DNA of 30,425 nt from a virus. Positions 23,246 through 30,097 of the stretch are shown here, piece by piece (the stretch's first letter is position 1; each line of letters begins with the position of its first letter). The stretch is from positions 1-30,425 of IMG/VR virus record IMGVR_UViG_3300030099_002624; one strand, written 5' to 3'. A program made the translations under genes and the position numbers. The notes under the pieces are model-generated. The model searched no databases, had not been told where the DNA came from, and worked only from the letters and a program-made list of their open reading frames with translations.

Positions 23246-23515
23246 CTATATCAAGGAAATAAAGACTGGTGTTGTTTCTCCAACATAAGAGCCGACTACA
23301 TTAAATTCAAAGTATTCTACTGCTTCCTCATAATCCATGCCAGTAGACATCAAAATGTTCAAGCATTTATTTCTATCATAAACTGCTAAAGTTTTATTGA
23401 ACTGGTAACCAAAGCCTATCAATGCTTCCTCAAACCCAGTAGCCATCAATGCTCCCTCAAATTCTTCCATCAAATCATCCCAATCCTCTTTGTTTATCCT
23501 GTTTGGTTTTACCAT
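23246..23515 (-). CDS. 89-residue acidic protein, unknown function
   Basis: The last gene of the leftward operon. It is acidic, with a helix-rich N-terminal half (NKEDWDDLMEEFEGALMATG) and a C-terminal half with alternating strands; no cysteine pair or catalytic motif is seen. The start overlaps the end of the resolvase gene by 7 bases, indicating coupled translation. No family is recognised. Confidence 0.68.
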   Translation of the reverse strand: MVKPNRINKEDWDDLMEEFEGALMATGFEEALIGFGYQFNKTLAVYDRNKCLNILMSTGMDYEEAVEYFEFNVVGSYVGETTPVFISLI

Positions 23516-23946
23516 AATATCGCTACCTCTACTCTCTGGTCTCCTTGTTTACAGTAGACCTTTTGTATTTTCATTGACCAGACTTGATTATCATCTGCCC
23601 ACATCCCTGCTTCTGTTAACCCATCAACGATTGGCTTTAATAAATTGTCTACATCTGGCTTCTTTATATGAGGTACTCCCACTAAACCTTCCTGCCTTTT
23701 TTTGGCCGTTGCTTTAGGCATAGGCATGTATGCTGTGGCCACAATGGTTACTGGTGTACTTTCTTTTGCTGTAAGACCCTTAGAAGCGATTTCTGACACA
23801 CCTACATCTTTTATTTTAGTCATCCATTTTCTTACTGTTTTACTGTTATAAGACCCAAACCTTGAAAATCTTACTGACTTAGGTCTAGGCCAACCTACAT
23901 CTTTAGCAGGTATCGTTAGAAAGTAATTTAGTTTAGTTTGTGTCAT
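23509..23946 (-). CDS. rusA: RusA-family Holliday-junction resolvase
   Basis: A 145-residue protein with the RusA signature HIKKPDVDNLLKPIVDGLTE followed by GMWADDNQV. Asp98, Asp100 and Asp118/Asp119 correspond to the catalytic acidic residues of RusA, and Lys104 to its conserved lysine. The N-terminus has the usual small beta strands and a basic arm. RusA cuts four-way junctions symmetrically, which in phages resolves recombination and replication intermediates and trims branched DNA before packaging. It overlaps its upstream neighbour by 4 bases (ATGA), forming a nuclease pair. The family is clear from the motif; substrate details are by analogy. Confidence 0.92.
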   Translation of the reverse strand: MTQTKLNYFLTIPAKDVGWPRPKSVRFSRFGSYNSKTVRKWMTKIKDVGVSEIASKGLTAKESTPVTIVATAYMPMPKATAKKRQEGLVGVPHIKKPDVDNLLKPIVDGLTEAGMWADDNQVWSMKIQKVYCKQGDQRVEVAILW

Positions 23947-24326
23947 TTTAAATTTTTAAATAATGTAGACAGAGGTAACAACACTAAATCGCTAGTGTTA
24001 TTATCTCCACCTTTTACTACTTTTGCAGTTTCATTATGAAACATTTTCTCTACTAGGTTTCTTAGTTTGTCTACTGGGAACACAACATGAGCAACATCCT
24101 CATCATTTATTTGTAAACAATGCCACCAGTAATCTGCTTGTGTAGTAGATAAACCAGATGGTTTTCCTCTGGAATTAATTTCTATTGCTATATTCCCAGA
24201 CTTAAGCCACCCATTATTCTCCTCGCTTTTTATTTCTATTGATTTATTTTTCAGTATCTTAGCAATTTGTTTCTCTCTAATCTGACCTAAAAGTAAATCA
24301 TATTTGAAATCATTATTATGTTCCAT
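23943..24326 (-). CDS. Candidate PD-(D/E)XK-type nuclease
   Basis: A 127-residue protein. Its sequence YDLLLGQIREKQIAKIL, then IEIKSE (Glu31-Ile-Lys33), then GNIAIEINSRGKPSGLSTTQ and ADYWWH, fits the core order of PD-(D/E)XK nucleases: an N-terminal acidic helix, a beta-turn-beta with E-x-K, and a following helix with Q-A-D-x-W. The 'GKPSGLSTTxADYWWH' part resembles small phage/Holliday-junction resolvase-like nucleases. It is coupled to the RusA gene by an ATGA overlap, which suits a role in DNA processing. I cannot confirm activity, and a structural search would be decisive. Confidence 0.65.
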   Translation of the reverse strand: MEHNNDFKYDLLLGQIREKQIAKILKNKSIEIKSEENNGWLKSGNIAIEINSRGKPSGLSTTQADYWWHCLQINDEDVAHVVFPVDKLRNLVEKMFHNETAKVVKGGDNNTSDLVLLPLSTLFKNLK

Positions 24327-24341
24327 ATTTAAACCTTTCTG

Positions 24342-24578
24342 TTACCCATATTTTTGCTCCCAATGTTCTTTTGTTTCTACAAATGATAAAATGTCTTTAG
24401 CCATAGCATTCTTACCAGTTCTTACATCATCCATTTCTACATCCACGTTATTGTCTTTTGCCCATTGCTCATTGCTTTCTATGACTTGTTGGCAATACTT
24501 CCTTATATCGTGAATGAGATGCCATAGTGCCATCACAGTCTCTCCCTTTTTTGAATGCTCCTTTGCATTGCAATCCAT
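24342..24578 (-). CDS. 78-residue acidic helical protein, unknown function
   Basis: A charged, helix-rich protein (ALWHLIHDIRKYCQQVIESN...) with one Trp-containing N-terminal helix and no recognised motif. Two starts are possible: the given one (GAGGAG eight bases before it) and Met16 (GGGAGAGACTGTG before it). The longer form is kept because its ribosome site is better. It sits in the replication operon between two other small genes. Confidence 0.6.
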   Translation of the reverse strand: MDCNAKEHSKKGETVMALWHLIHDIRKYCQQVIESNEQWAKDNNVDVEMDDVRTGKNAMAKDILSFVETKEHWEQKYG

Positions 24579-24589
24579 ATCATGCTCCT

Positions 24590-24760
24590 CTAATCGATAT
24601 TATCTAGCGAAATTTCCATACCATGTAAAGTATGATGAATATCTTTTAATATATCTTTTAATATCAACCCACTTTTTTCCAAACTACTACTCATTTCGTC
24701 TAGGCTTTCAGTTATTTCAGATAATCTTTTATCTATTATTTGATGTAATTCATCATTCAT
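24590..24760 (-). CDS. 56-residue coiled-coil-like small protein
   Basis: The protein begins MNDELHQIIDKRLSEITESL and consists almost wholly of heptad-like Leu/Ile positions with Glu/Asp/Ser between, a probable short coiled coil. I chose the ATG at 24760 because it follows TAAGGAGAAATAGA, while the further upstream ATG (24793) has no ribosome site. It ends ~11 bases before the next gene. No family is recognised. Confidence 0.62.
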   Translation of the reverse strand: MNDELHQIIDKRLSEITESLDEMSSSLEKSGLILKDILKDIHHTLHGMEISLDNID

Positions 24761-24832
24761 TCTATTTCTCCTTATGTTTAGAATTGATTCCAAAGTTACT
24801 TGGACAGTTTGTTTCCCTGCGATTTGGAATGA

Positions 24833-25558
24833 CTAATCCCAGCTAAAAGTTTCTTGTTCAACAGTATCATCAGTTACTTCAACTGCACCTAGTTCTTTTG
24901 CCTTAGCAACACTTGGACTATCTGCTATATCATCTAATGGATGTATGTCTTGAAAGATTTCCTCTCCTAGCTTTGCAGTTTCAAGTACGTCTATTGTTTC
25001 TGCCAACCATTGTTTCTCAACTTCATCTCCAAAGTGTTTACCAATTAGACCACTACTCAACAAAGTAGTCATGTTGTTAAATGCCATACCCTTTGCTATT
25101 CTTTCATCTACTGTGCTACCAGAGTTTTGTACTGGTTGCGTAGGTGTTGGTTGACTTACAGGAGCAGGTGCATCAGATTTTTTTATTGCCCATGCTTCGT
25201 TTCCATCATCTCCCTTGTAAGTCTGGACTAGAAAGTTTTCTTTTTCTTGTCCATTCTTATCAATGTAAATCTCATGTTTCAATTGCACAGAAACATAATC
25301 TCCCTGTGAAAACTTCTCTCCTGTATATGGATTGAAGCCACCTATCTCTGTATTCCATGAGCCTTTCAAGTTCCATATTTTACTTGCGTTGTCCTCGCTA
25401 AATGCAATGCCATATCCATACTTATCAAAAGTTCTTGAAATAGTTCCATTGACATACTCAAAGACTACTCTCTTTGTAGGATTGCCTTTTTTATCCTCGC
25501 CACTATTTAATCTTTTTACTTTTGATGGCCATGTTAGGTCTGGTGATTGTAATTCCAT
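24833..25558 (-). CDS. 241-residue protein, possible ssDNA-binding (OB-fold) protein
   Basis: The N-terminal ~130 residues are beta-rich and hold several aromatic/basic positions spaced as in OB folds (RVVFEYVNGTISRTFDKYGY; GDYVSVQLKHEIYIDKNGQE; ENFLVQTYKGDDGNEAWAIK). A P/Q/T-rich linker (APAPVSQPTPTQPVQ) follows, then a helical part and an acidic end (EVTDDTVEQETFSWD). A beta domain plus linker plus acidic tail is the layout of phage single-stranded-DNA-binding proteins. The position two genes downstream of the primase-helicase supports this. There is no identifiable family signature, so the call is tentative. Confidence 0.55.
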   Translation of the reverse strand: MELQSPDLTWPSKVKRLNSGEDKKGNPTKRVVFEYVNGTISRTFDKYGYGIAFSEDNASKIWNLKGSWNTEIGGFNPYTGEKFSQGDYVSVQLKHEIYIDKNGQEKENFLVQTYKGDDGNEAWAIKKSDAPAPVSQPTPTQPVQNSGSTVDERIAKGMAFNNMTTLLSSGLIGKHFGDEVEKQWLAETIDVLETAKLGEEIFQDIHPLDDIADSPSVAKAKELGAVEVTDDTVEQETFSWD

Positions 25559-25560
25559 AT

Positions 25561-25779
25561 TTATTCTCCTTGTTCAAATGGATTTGTATTTGTTTTTTTA
25601 TCTATGTTTTTTTCGTATAACTTATCTATAATCTGTGCTTTGTCATAAGTAGGATGAGACTCTCCTCTTACCCATCTCCTAATGGTCTCGTGTGCTCTGA
25701 CACCAGTAGCATCTGCTAGTTCTGATGTTCCTATCTTATCTTTCAAAGCGATTATTTTTTTTGTTGTTTCAGTTATCAT
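25561..25779 (-). CDS. Cro/C1-type helix-turn-helix regulator
   Basis: A 72-residue protein with the helix-turn-helix GTSELADATGVRAHETIRRW (about residues 17-36), followed by VRGESHPTYDKAQIIDKL. 'E-L-A-x-x-x-G-V-x-x-x-x-I-x-x-W-x-x-G' is the classical HTH_XRE/Cro signature: glycine in the turn, and a Trp/Arg recognition-helix end. It probably binds palindromic operators in this region. Plausible targets are the 16-bp dyad at 30406-30421 and the 13-bp dyad at 26492-26504. The ATG follows AAAGGAGAAACA. The binding-site assignment is inference. Confidence 0.8.
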   Translation of the reverse strand: MITETTKKIIALKDKIGTSELADATGVRAHETIRRWVRGESHPTYDKAQIIDKLYEKNIDKKTNTNPFEQGE

Positions 25780-25806
25780 TGTTTCTCCTTTCTAAATTTT
25801 TTTTCA

Positions 25807-26046
25807 TTACATCCAACCTTCCATAGTTAGGTCTCCATCCTCTAATTGAAGACCATCACTTGTTGTCCACCTCTGCAAGTCTTGTTCCCTATGCGTTGCC
25901 ACTATACTATTCCCTGTTGCTTCCACTCGTTCCTTGAATCTTTTGATAGCACCTTGTTCTCCCTCTGGAAAACTATGTTGCTTACCACCATTTTGGCTAA
26001 AGAACATATACTCATCTAGTGTGAATACTATTCTATCTAAACTCAT
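25807..26046 (-). CDS. 79-residue hypothetical protein
   Basis: A mixed alpha/beta protein (DRIVFTLDEYMFFSQNGGKQ ... EGEQGAIKRFKERVEATGNS ... TTSDGLQLEDGDLTMEGWM). The ATG overlaps the stop of the preceding 34-residue gene (ATGA), with AAGGATTACTAAA inside that gene as ribosome site. No motif, membrane segment or cysteine pair is recognised. Confidence 0.65.
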   Translation of the reverse strand: MSLDRIVFTLDEYMFFSQNGGKQHSFPEGEQGAIKRFKERVEATGNSIVATHREQDLQRWTTSDGLQLEDGDLTMEGWM

Positions 26047-26147
26047 TTTAGTAATCCTTTCTTTTTAAAATCTTTTATAATAAGTTCATGTAACAAATCT
26101 GCTATATTAACAGATGTTACCTTTTTTTCTTTTTCTTTTTTATTCAT
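26043..26147 (-). CDS. 34-residue very charged peptide
   Basis: MNKKEKEKKVTSVNIADLLH and then ELIIKDFKKKGLLK: a lysine-rich start followed by an amphipathic helix. The start has an excellent ribosome site (AAAGGAGTAAATAACT) and the stop overlaps the next ATG (ATGA), so translation is well supported. The function is unknown. Confidence 0.62.
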   Translation of the reverse strand: MNKKEKEKKVTSVNIADLLHELIIKDFKKKGLLK

Positions 26148-26149
26148 AG

Positions 26150-26455
26150 TTATTTACTCCTTTCTATTATTGCTAGAACATCATCTGCAAAATATTCATA
26201 TCCTCTCATCTCATCATCCCAGTCATCAATACTTTGCATATCATTATCTCTTGCAGTCTCTCTGTTTCTTTCTTTCACTTCCTCACAGGCTTCTTTTATA
26301 TCATCTAAAGTTTTAGTCATTCTCTCTACCAATCCTGCGTTACTGTGCATGTCCATGTCTTGTTCGCAAGATGGACATATCCAGTCTCTGCCTACCAGTC
26401 TTGTGTTATCTCCACCAACTGGTCTGGCACACGCATCACAAATTTCTTTACCCAT
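26150..26455 (-). CDS. 101-residue zinc-ribbon protein
   Basis: The N-terminus carries two CxxC knuckles, Cys6-Asp-Ala-Cys9 and Cys27-Pro-Ser-Cys30 (17 residues between), the layout of a small zinc ribbon. The remainder is an acidic helical stretch. It is the first gene downstream of the internal promoter at 26484-26512, with AAGGAGTAAATAATT as ribosome site. Zinc ribbons of this kind bind nucleic acid or partner proteins. The family and function are not recognised beyond that. Confidence 0.72.
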   Translation of the reverse strand: MGKEICDACARPVGGDNTRLVGRDWICPSCEQDMDMHSNAGLVERMTKTLDDIKEACEEVKERNRETARDNDMQSIDDWDDEMRGYEYFADDVLAIIERSK

Positions 26456-26483
26456 AATTATTTACTCCTTACTCTTTATTATT

Positions 26484-26512
26484 ATTCTACCACAACAATG
26501 TTGTAATATCAA
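26484..26512 (-). promoter_or_regulatory. Internal sigma70 promoter with palindromic spacer
   Basis: On the minus strand TTGATA (26512-26507) and TAGAAT (26489-26484) lie 17 bases apart, and TG-n precedes the -10 (TGGTAGAAT), giving a near-consensus extended promoter. It would drive genes from 26455 down to 23246. The spacer contains the 13-bp dyad ACAACAATGTTGT (plus strand, 26492-26504: ACAACA-A-TGTTGT), an operator-like site placed where a repressor would block polymerase. Confidence 0.65.
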
Positions 26513-26517
26513 TAGAT

Positions 26518-26561
26518 AACATAACATACTACTCTCTTAAGAGAGAGTACGTTGTTATGTT
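26518..26561. promoter_or_regulatory. Large intergenic hairpin after the primase-helicase gene
   Basis: AACATAACA (26518-26526) pairs with TGTTATGTT (26553-26561). Inside, TACTCTCT (26530-26537) pairs with AGAGAGTA (26542-26549) around TAAG, with a 3x3 internal loop between the helices. It lies three bases after the primase-helicase stop on the minus strand and just upstream of the internal promoter. It lacks a U-tract on either strand, so it is not a classical terminator; it may stabilise or process the mRNA, or be bound by a protein as DNA. Confidence 0.6.
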
Positions 26562-26564
26562 CTA

Positions 26565-28598
26565 TCAAATATCATTTTCATTAATGTAATACTGTCCACC
26601 AGAATTTCTAATTTTATTTCTTGCTTCAAGTCTTTGTAATGTTACTCTCAATGTTGGTAGAGGTATGTCTGTTTCCTCTGATAGTTCCTCTCTATTCATT
26701 GGTCTTGTTTTCAATTGATACAAAATTTTCTCTGGATTAGTTTGTTTTGCTGACAGGTTACTGCTCTTGTTCAAATCTCCAAAGTCATAACTTATGCTGA
26801 CAGTATTGTCCTCATCATCATTTACAAATGTAACCTCATATCCAATAGGTTTATGAACACCACCTGTATTGTTACCTTTTCTGTGATACATACCAATTAT
26901 GCTAGTGTTTCCATCTTGGTCATCATCTTTCTCTGCTGACCAAATGTTCCTAGATAGGTTGGTAAAGAACACACTACCATAAGCATGAGTATCTGACCCA
27001 GACTTAGTAATATGAGTAATGCCAAGTGACGAAACACCTAGACTTCTAACTGCTTGATGGTATGTTCTAGCACTTTCTGGACTGTTAGTATCCTCGTTAC
27101 CACTAGCAACTACACTATCAATACAGATTAATTCTATGTTGTGCTTAGAAATATCTCTTTGTATCTCCTCTAAATGATTTACTAAAGGTGCATCAAATCT
27201 CCTGTAAATTACAGGATGTAATAAATCTTTTTCTGTAAGACCTGCACCTCTAAGTAATCCATACATGATGGAATAAAATTCTTGCTCACTTGCTTCCCAG
27301 TCACAGAACATAACTGCACTCGGCTCTCTGATATAAAGGTTAGGTAATAAATTTTTTCCAGAAGCCTTTGAGAGTAGTGTTGCTATTGCAATGGTAGATT
27401 TCCCAGTACCACCTGCTCCCATAATTAAGTTACTTTGGTTTTCTTTGACATATGGTTTAGCACTCCATCCATCTTGTGTGATTTCTGGCTTATAAGTTCT
27501 CATGTCATGTCCTACTGATGATGTTTCTAAACTCTTATGTATCAGAATAAAAGTATTAGACAGTATAGATTTCCAATTTCTCTCTGCGTCTATTGATGTA
27601 AGTTCTTTTCTTAAACTATCAACACTACTAGACGATAGCATATTGATACGTCTTGGTGCAGTAATTGGTGTACCCTCATCCTCTATCTCTATCTGACAAC
27701 TTAGACTATCTCCTCGTTTTGTAATAGAAGTGCAGTTTATTACTATCCCTTGTCCTGGATATCTAAACACTCTCCTGTTTGCTATTGAAACTTCCACGAT
27801 AGGTGTTTCTATTTCTTGGTTTTCATAATTCTCAAACGTCTGATACCTACCAGAATAAATACTATCTATCACTTGCATCAACTCAACTACTTCCATAGGT
27901 GGCTCACACTTACTCCTGTATTGTTCCATCAATGTTATCGCAATATCTTTACTGATGTTCTTACTTCTAAAATACCCTGCCAGTCTACTCGCCATGTCGT
28001 TTCTTTGGCCCTCTCCTACCCCTCTAAGGGCATCCGACACCCATGTAGGTTGTTTGTTACCATTGATACTTTCAATGAAGTTCTGTGAACGTTTCTGTTT
28101 TACTTTATTGTGTTGAAATTCTGTAATCTCTGACCATTTAACTATCGAAACTTCTTTACTGCTTGTATATTCTTTCCCATTTACAATGCTTGGAGGTGCT
28201 AAAACGTACCCACCATCTGCTCGAATATCAACTTTGTCTACAAGACCTGCTGTTTGTGATAAGTTTTCGTCATACTCAATATAAAAATGGTAACCTCTTG
28301 GTGTTTTTACATACCTAGTTTTTGGTATTTCTAATCCTACCTCTTTCAGATTAGCAACTGCTGACTTATCATCTAAATCTATTACATTTATTCCAGATAT
28401 TTTACCTGTTGCTATTCCAATATTTGCATCTGGATATTTTTTGAATAGTTTTTCTGCTATCTCGTAATCATTGGTAGCACTTTTTCCACCATTAGGTTGC
28501 AACTCGCTATCATATAATGGCTCTTTGTTATTTGACTTGACTGCTAAGACACTAAAACCCTCTGCAATATACTGTTGTGCCATCTCTAAGTTATTCAT
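26565..28598 (-). CDS. Primase-polymerase / RepA-like helicase fusion
   Basis: A 677-residue replication protein. Residues 1-~160 are a bifunctional primase-polymerase (archaeo-eukaryotic primase type) domain. It has the catalytic VIDLD (Asp74, Asp76), then RGYHFYIEY with His104, and the ADGGYVLAPPS motif. A PriCT-like helical segment lies at ~189-253. Residues ~385-590 are a RecA/RepA-type ATPase: Walker A GAGGTGKST (394-402), Walker B ELICID (489-494), and a GITHITKSG sensor stretch. The last ~60 residues form a winged-helix (REELSEETDIPLPTLRVTLQ). It would make primers and unwind DNA for phage replication; no separate DNA polymerase is in the window. The ATG at 28598 (after AAGGAGATAAA) is preferred over longer frames starting at 28637 or 28619, which lack a ribosome site. 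Confidence 0.88.
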   Translation of the reverse strand: MNNLEMAQQYIAEGFSVLAVKSNNKEPLYDSELQPNGGKSATNDYEIAEKLFKKYPDANIGIATGKISGINVIDLDDKSAVANLKEVGLEIPKTRYVKTPRGYHFYIEYDENLSQTAGLVDKVDIRADGGYVLAPPSIVNGKEYTSSKEVSIVKWSEITEFQHNKVKQKRSQNFIESINGNKQPTWVSDALRGVGEGQRNDMASRLAGYFRSKNISKDIAITLMEQYRSKCEPPMEVVELMQVIDSIYSGRYQTFENYENQEIETPIVEVSIANRRVFRYPGQGIVINCTSITKRGDSLSCQIEIEDEGTPITAPRRINMLSSSSVDSLRKELTSIDAERNWKSILSNTFILIHKSLETSSVGHDMRTYKPEITQDGWSAKPYVKENQSNLIMGAGGTGKSTIAIATLLSKASGKNLLPNLYIREPSAVMFCDWEASEQEFYSIMYGLLRGAGLTEKDLLHPVIYRRFDAPLVNHLEEIQRDISKHNIELICIDSVVASGNEDTNSPESARTYHQAVRSLGVSSLGITHITKSGSDTHAYGSVFFTNLSRNIWSAEKDDDQDGNTSIIGMYHRKGNNTGGVHKPIGYEVTFVNDDEDNTVSISYDFGDLNKSSNLSAKQTNPEKILYQLKTRPMNREELSEETDIPLPTLRVTLQRLEARNKIRNSGGQYYINENDI

Positions 28599-28670
28599 TT
28601 TATCTCCTTGCTTATTCATTTGATTAAGGATGGGCATAGACTAAATGAATAAGAAAAAAAATCTATGCCC
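28591..28670 (-). promoter_or_regulatory. Pseudoknot-like translational control element of the primase-helicase gene
   Basis: On the minus-strand RNA, GGGCAUAGA (28670-28662) pairs with UCUAUGCCC (28640-28632). The loop of this helix contains CUUAUUCAUUU (28653-28643), which pairs perfectly, 11 bases, with AAAUGAAUAAG (28621-28611), ending two bases before the ribosome site. That is an H-type pseudoknot. The same loop segment can instead pair 10 bases with AAAUGAAUAA (28600-28591), which includes the start codon, so the two pairings compete. In addition UCCUU (28630-28626) can pair with the AAGGA of the ribosome site. All pairings are seen in the sequence; the switching role is inference. Confidence 0.6.
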
Positions 28671-28691
28671 TGTAATATTATTTGTTTATTA

Positions 28692-29054
28692 CTACTTTCT
28701 GTTAGTACTAACTCCTGTGCAATCAAACTCTGTTGCTATTACCTCGTGCATCAGTCTGATATATTCTGTGTCGCAGTCTGAAAGACTAAACAATCTACCC
28801 CTCAATAATTTATCTTTATCAACTTTTACATCAATGTTTCTCTCATCTGCTAAACTAAGTGTCCTCTCGTCAATCTCAGTTACCCAGTTTAATATGTCAT
28901 TATTTCCATACACCTTGTAATCTATCAATGCTTTCATGATGTCCTCTTTCAAATCATCATCATCAAAATAACAAATCAATCCATAACATATATCTAAAAG
29001 CAAATCCTCTCTACTTGCAGTCTTACTATCATACCAATTATTTACATGGCTCAT
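28692..29054 (-). CDS. 120-residue acidic protein, unknown function
   Basis: An acidic helical protein (SREDLLLDICYGLICYFDDD... DLKEDIMKALIDYKVYG) with three Cys that do not form a CxxC motif. The start follows AAGGAGAAAAAAT. No recognised family. It precedes the control element and the primase-helicase gene and is probably cotranscribed with them. Confidence 0.68.
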   Translation of the reverse strand: MSHVNNWYDSKTASREDLLLDICYGLICYFDDDDLKEDIMKALIDYKVYGNNDILNWVTEIDERTLSLADERNIDVKVDKDKLLRGRLFSLSDCDTEYIRLMHEVIATEFDCTGVSTNRK

Positions 29055-29065
29055 ATTTTTTCTCC

Positions 29066-29362
29066 TTAATTTTCTGCGTCATAAATCTTATCGTTTATGT
29101 CTTGTTGCCAACGTGCTTTGTCTTTCTCAAACTCTGCAATCCATCTATCTAATAATTCGTGCAAGTCTTTTGCTTTCAAGTGTGGATGTTTTGTTCTGCT
29201 TACATAGTCTGTGTTATACATAAACCTCAAACCATGTTTACCACTCAACACTACTTGGTTTTCCCAGTTTTCATTTATATCCTGTTCTGGGAATCCCTCA
29301 TCCATGAGAAATTCTAAATCCTCTAAAGAATCTTTGACTGCAAACCTTATAAACTTTTTCAT
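29066..29362 (-). CDS. 98-residue hypothetical early protein
   Basis: Mixed composition with an acidic N-terminal half (VKDSLEDLEFLMDEGFPEQD) and a charged, Trp-containing C-terminal helix (ELLDRWIAEFEKDKARWQQD). No motif recognised. The leader is the early-gene standard AAGGAGTAAGTAA before the ATG. Confidence 0.68.
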   Translation of the reverse strand: MKKFIRFAVKDSLEDLEFLMDEGFPEQDINENWENQVVLSGKHGLRFMYNTDYVSRTKHPHLKAKDLHELLDRWIAEFEKDKARWQQDINDKIYDAEN

Positions 29363-29366
29363 TTAC

Positions 29367-29597
29367 TTACTCCTTACTTATAGGTATTTCCATAACCATT
29401 TTTTTGTTCATTAACTCTGGCTCAGTTTCAGACACAACATGAATTGTTTTTACATTGTATCCCTCAACGTCCTCATTTAAATCCTCGCCATCTATATACC
29501 CTAGATTTTTATTCTCAGTATCCTCATCAGTTTCTGCTATAATTTTTTTTACAACCTCGTATGTTTCAACGATTGTTATTTCCATTTTCTCTGTCAT
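29367..29597 (-). CDS. 76-residue acidic early protein
   Basis: A very acidic protein (EDTENKNLGYIDGEDLNEDV) with flanking strand-like segments (MEITIVETYEVVKKIIAE; VKTIHVVSETE). DNA-mimic or inhibitor roles are possible for such small acidic early proteins but are not shown by sequence. The leader AAGGAGTAAGTAA is identical to that of its neighbours. Confidence 0.66.
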   Translation of the reverse strand: MTEKMEITIVETYEVVKKIIAETDEDTENKNLGYIDGEDLNEDVEGYNVKTIHVVSETEPELMNKKMVMEIPISKE

Positions 29598-29608
29598 TTA
29601 CTTACTCC

Positions 29609-29938
29609 TTATAATTCTTGGTAATGATTTGTTATCCCTACTCTGTAATTTGATACACCATCATGGTCACTCAATCTTACATCATAAAGACGTTTACCTA
29701 ATTGTTTTATTGTAATGTTCCAGTCGCTATTTGGTCCAATCGTGTCTACAATATCTCTTGTTTCCTTGATTTCAAAACCACCTAACACTTCTGCATTATC
29801 CCAACCATGATTATATGATGTTACTACTGCATACCTACCAACATGGTCTGAAAACATTTCATCTAATTGTTCCAAATAATCATCCCACTCAAAATCATCA
29901 CAATTATTTGTTATGTATAATTCTTTTTGTTTACTCAT
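29609..29938 (-). CDS. 109-residue early protein, unknown function
   Basis: An acidic protein with an N-terminal helix (DDYLEQLDEMFSDHVGR) and a C-terminal strand-rich part (IKQLGKRLYDVRLSDHDG). No recognised family. The leader, ATGAATAAGGAGTAAG on the minus strand before its ATG, fuses the ATGAATAAG motif with the ribosome site, forming a four-codon frame (M-N-K-E-stop) in the leader itself. Confidence 0.68.
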   Translation of the reverse strand: MSKQKELYITNNCDDFEWDDYLEQLDEMFSDHVGRYAVVTSYNHGWDNAEVLGGFEIKETRDIVDTIGPNSDWNITIKQLGKRLYDVRLSDHDGVSNYRVGITNHYQEL

Positions 29939-29968
29939 TTTCTTACTCCTTATTCATTTATTTATTTA

Positions 29969-30097
29969 TTAACAACATTTTGTTATCGTTGCAAGTTTAT
30001 CAAATTTTTTACAACACTTACAATTTTCATTGTAAATTCCTATCAATCCATCAAAACATATTTCATGTTTTTCATCATCACAAAAACAACTATTCAT
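29969..30097 (-). CDS. 42-residue cysteine-rich peptide
   Basis: MNSCFCDDEKHEICFDGLIG and then IYNENCKCCKKFDKLATITK-CC: 8 cysteines in 42 residues (4, 6, 14, 26, 28, 29, 41, 42). With several Asp/Glu/His this could bind metal (zinc or iron) or form disulfides. It has the standard early leader AAGGAGTAAGTAA immediately before the ATG, which strongly supports translation. No known family is recognised; the role is open. Confidence 0.68.
   Translation of the reverse strand: MNSCFCDDEKHEICFDGLIGIYNENCKCCKKFDKLATITKCC

Noticed and set aside
11959-28598. The idea that this is an archaeal virus, from the C2H2 finger and the AEP primase
   Set aside because: Sigma70-type promoters, strong Shine-Dalgarno leaders and intrinsic terminators, together with RusA and a Cro-type HTH, fit a bacterial phage better.
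28599-28637. An earlier start for the primase-helicase (28637 or 28619)
   Set aside because: There is no ribosome site before either ATG. The AAGGAG at 28609-28604 fits only the 28598 start, and the added codons lie in the proposed RNA structure.
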